From: Alphaproteobacteria bacterium
Lineage (GTDB): Bacteria > Pseudomonadota > Alphaproteobacteria > Rhizobiales > Beijerinckiaceae
Direction: 5' to 3'
Assembly: GCA_009920595.1 (NCBI GenBank)
Contig: RFZR01000063.1
Location: 1-8,069 of the forward strand
DNA length: 8,069 nucleotides
In this document: in pieces, positions 6,114 through 8,069 of the stretch
Position numbering within the stretch: the first letter of the stretch is position 1
Layout: the number at the start of each line of letters is the position of its first letter
The notes under the pieces: model-generated
The model's database searches: none
Told to the model about the DNA's origin: nothing
The model's input: the letters and a program-made list of their open reading frames with translations, nothing else
Position numbers and translations under genes: made by a program

Positions 6114-6294
6114 TCCGGCAACTCAAGCACTCCAGCTCGTGTTTTCCGCCAATGAATCAAGGCAAATGCTGATCCATTGATCGATGTTTTGGCTCTTTTG
6201 TTTCTGCGTGGGACTACCGATAGCGGGTGGCTATTAAGGGGCCTATGTTGCCGCCATCGAAAGCGCATTTCTGGATGTGCTGCGGTCCAAAGGC

Positions 6295-6331
6295 GCTGCC
6301 AACACTCCTAGATATTTAAAAAAATGGCAGC
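6295..6331. repeat. Inverted repeat GCTGCCA/TGGCAGC around an AT-rich core
   Basis: Seven bases GCTGCCA (6295-6301) and their complement TGGCAGC (6325-6331) enclose 23 bases that include TAGATATTTAAAAAAA. It lies 40 bases before the small exported protein gene, so it may mark that gene's promoter and operator or a leader hairpin. Confidence 0.3.
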
Positions 6332-6371
6332 AGGGAGGGTTTAACCGAGACAGATTTGAAAGGAGCGGACG

Positions 6372-6683
6372 ATGTTTGCGAGAAAATCATTAATAAGCAC
6401 AACGCTGTTTGTTGCCGCCTCTCTTGGCTTTATGGCGGTTGGTCACGCTGACCCCTTCGGTGATCGCCTTAAAACGGATCCATCAGCGATCGCACGGCCA
6501 AATAGCACCCTCATGCCGATGGAATCCGAGATTACGCGTTCGCTGCGTGTCCCGGGCGAGTCGGATCCCTATGCCACTCCTATTTGCTCTTACGATGTCT
6601 ATTACTGGAACACGATTTATGCCTGTGATCCAGCCCATCAGGGTCGTCCGGAGTTTGAAAATCGCGGCTCTAGAGACCGCTGA
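6372..6683 (+). CDS. Small exported protein of unknown function, two cysteines
   Basis: I do not recognise a family. The 103-residue product begins MFARKSLISTTLFVAASLGF and has a clear signal peptide with likely cleavage at GHA|DP (after residue 26), leaving about 77 residues for the periplasm. The mature part is Pro- and Asp-rich and holds a pair of cysteines (72 and 85) in ICSYDVYYWNTIYACDP, which could form one disulfide. It has no membrane segment after the signal and no lipobox cysteine. The start is well supported by AAGGAG six bases before the ATG. It stands alone, with a hairpin terminator 17 bases after the stop. Reality as a gene is supported by the Shine-Dalgarno site, signal peptide and terminator together. 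A frame at 6409-6696 overlapping it is a shadow. Confidence 0.75.
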   Translation: MFARKSLISTTLFVAASLGFMAVGHADPFGDRLKTDPSAIARPNSTLMPMESEITRSLRVPGESDPYATPICSYDVYYWNTIYACDPAHQGRPEFENRGSRDR

Positions 6684-6697
6684 GAGGAATGATTAAA

Positions 6698-6733
6698 GGG
6701 CCGCCCGTTTCAATTCGACGGGCGGTTCGTTTC
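6698..6733 (+). terminator. Rho-independent terminator after the small exported protein gene
   Basis: CCGCCCGT (6701-6708) and ACGGGCGG (6718-6725) form an 8-base GC-rich stem with a 9-base loop, extendable by G-T and G-C pairs from 6698-6700. It is followed by TTCGTTTCT, a modest T-rich tail. It begins 14-17 bases after the stop codon at 6683, so it closes that transcription unit. Confidence 0.75.
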
Positions 6734-6789
6734 TCGCCACATTCGTGGCCCGGGTAAAAAAATCCAGACTCTGGGCATTGGGGTCAGGC

Positions 6790-6818
6790 TTGCCTAACTT
6801 GGGAGCGGAAGCTAGAGA
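6790..6818 (+). promoter_or_regulatory. Possible promoter of tRNA-Val
   Basis: TTGCCT (6790-6795), a 17-base spacer and TAGAGA (6813-6818) resemble a sigma-70 promoter, about 40 bases before the tRNA. The match is only fair and was judged by eye. The rest of 6734-6858 shows nothing else clear apart from a small GCTTG/CAAGC repeat at 6834-6850. Confidence 0.25.
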
Positions 6819-6858
6819 TCATCCCGGATCGACGCTTGGTTTTAACAAGCCGTCCTCC

Positions 6859-6933
6859 GGGCGCGTAGCACAGCGGTAGTGCGTTCCCTTCACACGGGAG
6901 AGGTCACAGGTTCAATCCCTGTCGCGCCCACCA
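6859..6933 (+). tRNA. tRNA-Val (anticodon CAC)
   Basis: The 75-base gene folds as a full cloverleaf. The acceptor stem is GGGCGCG/CGCGCCC, the D stem GCAC/GTGC, and the anticodon stem TTCCC/GGGAG with loop TTCACAC, giving anticodon CAC, which reads valine codon GUG. The variable loop is AGGTC, the T stem ACAGG/CCTGT with loop TTCAATC, and then A73 with an encoded CCA. All seven acceptor pairs are perfect; the anticodon stem has one T-G pair at its base. The CCA ends at 6933, and the next base begins the stop codon of the convergent TIM-barrel gene. No terminator fits between them, so the transcript must end inside that gene or rely on processing. Confidence 0.95.
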
Positions 6934-7824
6934 TTAAAACCCTATCGATTTCAGATAGGCACGATTTTCGCGAGCATCATCAACAGGTGAGGTGGGGCCT
7001 GCGGGATCGCAATCTTGTTCGACCGTGCACCAGCCTTCATAACCGGTTGAGAGAAGCAATTCGCGGACGGCTTTGAAATCAGTCATGCCTTTTCCGAGAT
7101 TGCAGAAAATGCCTTGTGCACAGGCGTCATAAAAGCCGGTACGCTTCGCAACCGCATCCGCTTTCACGCGCGGATCAATATCTTTGAAATGGACATAAGC
7201 GAGGCGCGCGCGATGACGTTTCATAAAGGCCACCGGATCAAAGCCTGCATAATGCGTATGTCCTGTATCAAGGCAAAGCTTCAGAATCGATGGATCGATT
7301 TCAGCAAGCAGGCGCTCGGTTTCTGCTTCAAAATCGATAAATCCTGCGGCGTGCGGATGAATTGAAACCGTCAATCCATACTCTTCAGAGCCCATGCGTG
7401 CGATGGTGCGGAAGCGATCACAAAAGCCTTTCCACTCCGCTGCATCCATTTGTTCGGCTTCATTCGGACGTCCGGCGGTCGGCGCGCGGCGTGGAGAAAT
7501 GGAATCAATCAAAACAAGATGTTTGGCTTTGTGGGAAACGAGCGCGCGGCAGGTGCGTTTGGCGGCATCCACAACATCATCCCATTTTTCGGCATCGTGG
7601 AATGGACGAAAGACGACGCCGCCAATTAGTGTGAGTCCGCGTGCGGAAAGCGCATCACCCAATTCAAGCGGATCTTCCGGCATAAAGCCGATGGGGCCTA
7701 ATTCAATGCCCGTGTAACCCGCCGCTTTGCATTCATCGAGAACACGCTGCCACGTGGGATTGCGCGGATCATTGGCAAACTCAACGCCCCATGAGCAAGG
7801 CGCATTACCGATTGTGATGGTCAT
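6934..7824 (-). CDS. TIM-barrel protein of the IolE (inosose dehydratase) / sugar-phosphate isomerase type
   Basis: The 296-residue protein belongs to the xylose-isomerase-like TIM-barrel (AP endonuclease 2) superfamily and most resembles IolE, which dehydrates 2-keto-myo-inositol in inositol catabolism. The opening MTITIGNAPCSWGVEFANDP and ELGPIGFMPEDP (41-52) are typical of that group. Likely metal and substrate residues are Glu41, His156/His158 in SIHPHAAGF, Asp186 and His189 in CLDTGHTHYAG, His212 in YVHFKDID and Glu269 in TVEQD. Length is normal. It starts at ATG 7824, 14 bases after the stop of an oxidoreductase gene in the same direction, and is probably in one operon with it. The pairing of an IolE-like enzyme with a Gfo/Idh/MocA dehydrogenase is typical of inositol or related sugar pathways. 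The exact substrate is not certain, so I give no symbol. Confidence 0.85.
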   Translation of the reverse strand: MTITIGNAPCSWGVEFANDPRNPTWQRVLDECKAAGYTGIELGPIGFMPEDPLELGDALSARGLTLIGGVVFRPFHDAEKWDDVVDAAKRTCRALVSHKAKHLVLIDSISPRRAPTAGRPNEAEQMDAAEWKGFCDRFRTIARMGSEEYGLTVSIHPHAAGFIDFEAETERLLAEIDPSILKLCLDTGHTHYAGFDPVAFMKRHRARLAYVHFKDIDPRVKADAVAKRTGFYDACAQGIFCNLGKGMTDFKAVRELLLSTGYEGWCTVEQDCDPAGPTSPVDDARENRAYLKSIGF

Positions 7825-7838
7825 GATAATCGTCCGTT

Positions 7839-8069
7839 TCAGATTTCAGAAAGATCAACCCAGCGTTTGTCGCGATGAGAGATAAAAGCGGCTTCAACGG
7901 CTGCGCTCACTTTCAAGCCGTCACGAAAAGTTGGCCAGATCGATTGTTTGTTTTCAATCGCTTTTAGAAAATCGCGCGCCTCGATGATGATTTGATCTTG
8001 ATAGCCGGTGCCGTGACCGGGGCCAAGACAAAAGGCTTTGAAATCGGGATGTTCCGGCCCCGTGAGAAT
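7839..8069 (-). CDS. Gfo/Idh/MocA-family oxidoreductase, C-terminal end only
   Basis: This is the last 76 codons of a gene that enters from the right edge; it ends with TGA at 7839-7841. I translated it by hand: it contains GHGTGYQDQIIIEARDFLKA, then NKQSIWPTFRDGLKVSAAVEAA and finally KRWVDLSEI. This pattern (an Ile/Glu-rich helix with an F-L-x-A-I stretch, then W/P-x-F-x-D-G-L and a final W-V-D) is the typical C-terminus of NAD(P)-dependent Gfo/Idh/MocA dehydrogenases, such as inositol or related sugar dehydrogenases. The NAD-binding N-terminal domain is outside the window. It lies 14 bases upstream of the IolE-like gene and is likely co-transcribed with it. Confidence 0.82.
   Translation of the reverse strand: MLTGPEHPDFKAFCLGPGHGTGYQDQIIIEARDFLKAIENKQSIWPTFRDGLKVSAAVEAAFISHRDKRWVDLSEI

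Larger units (their letters stand above)
6008..6371. other. 364-base gene-free region between L,D-transpeptidase and small exported protein
   Basis: The two flanking genes diverge from this region, so it must hold both promoters. I see no convincing protein: a minus-strand frame across 6017-6268 is Arg/His/Trp-rich with no domain-like pattern. It contains several inverted repeats: AGACC-GGCT-GGTCT (6020-6033), GCGCGC at 6058-6063 and 6088-6093, GTGGC-AAT-GCCAC followed by GGTTTTT (6095-6113), and GCTGCCA/TGGCAGC flanking an AT-rich stretch (6295-6331). No confident -35/-10 pair could be picked by eye. Confidence 0.5.

Noticed and set aside
6017..6268. Minus-strand frame of 83 codons in the intergenic region
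   Set aside because: The translation is Arg/His/Pro-rich without any domain or helix pattern, and it spans the likely promoter of the transpeptidase gene.
6879..7076. Plus-strand frame starting inside the tRNA
   Set aside because: It begins in the tRNA-Val body and runs antisense to the IolE-like gene; both known features explain the sequence.
1..8069. CRISPR array, insertion sequence, phage or defence system
   Set aside because: No regularly spaced repeats, transposase, integrase or nuclease-like reading frame was found anywhere in the window.

Overview
The window looks like chromosomal DNA from an alphaproteobacterium, most likely of the Rhizobiales/Hyphomicrobiales type. The basis is protein-level: the DctQ/DctM pair, the SSGC-type YkuD L,D-transpeptidase, the DUF971 protein and the MoaA fragments all read like proteins of that group, and base composition looks moderate (roughly half G+C by eye, not computed). 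I cannot name the species.

Left part, minus strand, 4914 down to 1: a gene train reads leftward. It starts with a broken moaA (molybdenum-cofactor GTP 3',8-cyclase). Three bases after its stop comes a flavin-dependent N-methyl amino-acid oxidase (monomeric sarcosine oxidase / N-methyltryptophan oxidase family), and 11 bases after that an EamA/DMT permease. A 110-base gap carrying two inverted repeats follows, and then the small (DctQ) and large (DctM, cut by the window edge) membrane subunits of a TRAP transporter of the FcbT2/FcbT3 type. The oxidase plus transporters suggest uptake or export and oxidation of N-methylated amino compounds, but the substrate is not shown. No periplasmic binding protein (DctP) is visible.

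Middle, 4915-6683: a DUF971 gene is divergent from moaA. It converges, with a 7-base gap, on an exported YkuD-domain L,D-transpeptidase transcribed leftward. After a 364-base gene-free region comes a small exported protein of unknown function with two cysteines, closed by a clear hairpin terminator.

Right part, 6859-8069: a tRNA-Val gene (anticodon CAC, CCA encoded) ends on the base next to the stop codon of a convergent TIM-barrel gene resembling IolE (inosose dehydratase). Upstream of that gene, in the same orientation, is the C-terminal end of a Gfo/Idh/MocA oxidoreductase. This pair looks like part of an inositol or sugar catabolic operon that continues off the right edge.

The most striking observation is the lesion in moaA. 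About 31 bases appear to be missing, which removes the conserved strand leading into the SAM-binding GGEP motif and shifts the frame, while everything else in the gene is intact. Other points are the palindromes before dctQ, the tRNA abutting the catabolic operon, and a possible small structured RNA near 6058-6113. I found no CRISPR array, insertion sequence, phage gene or defence system.
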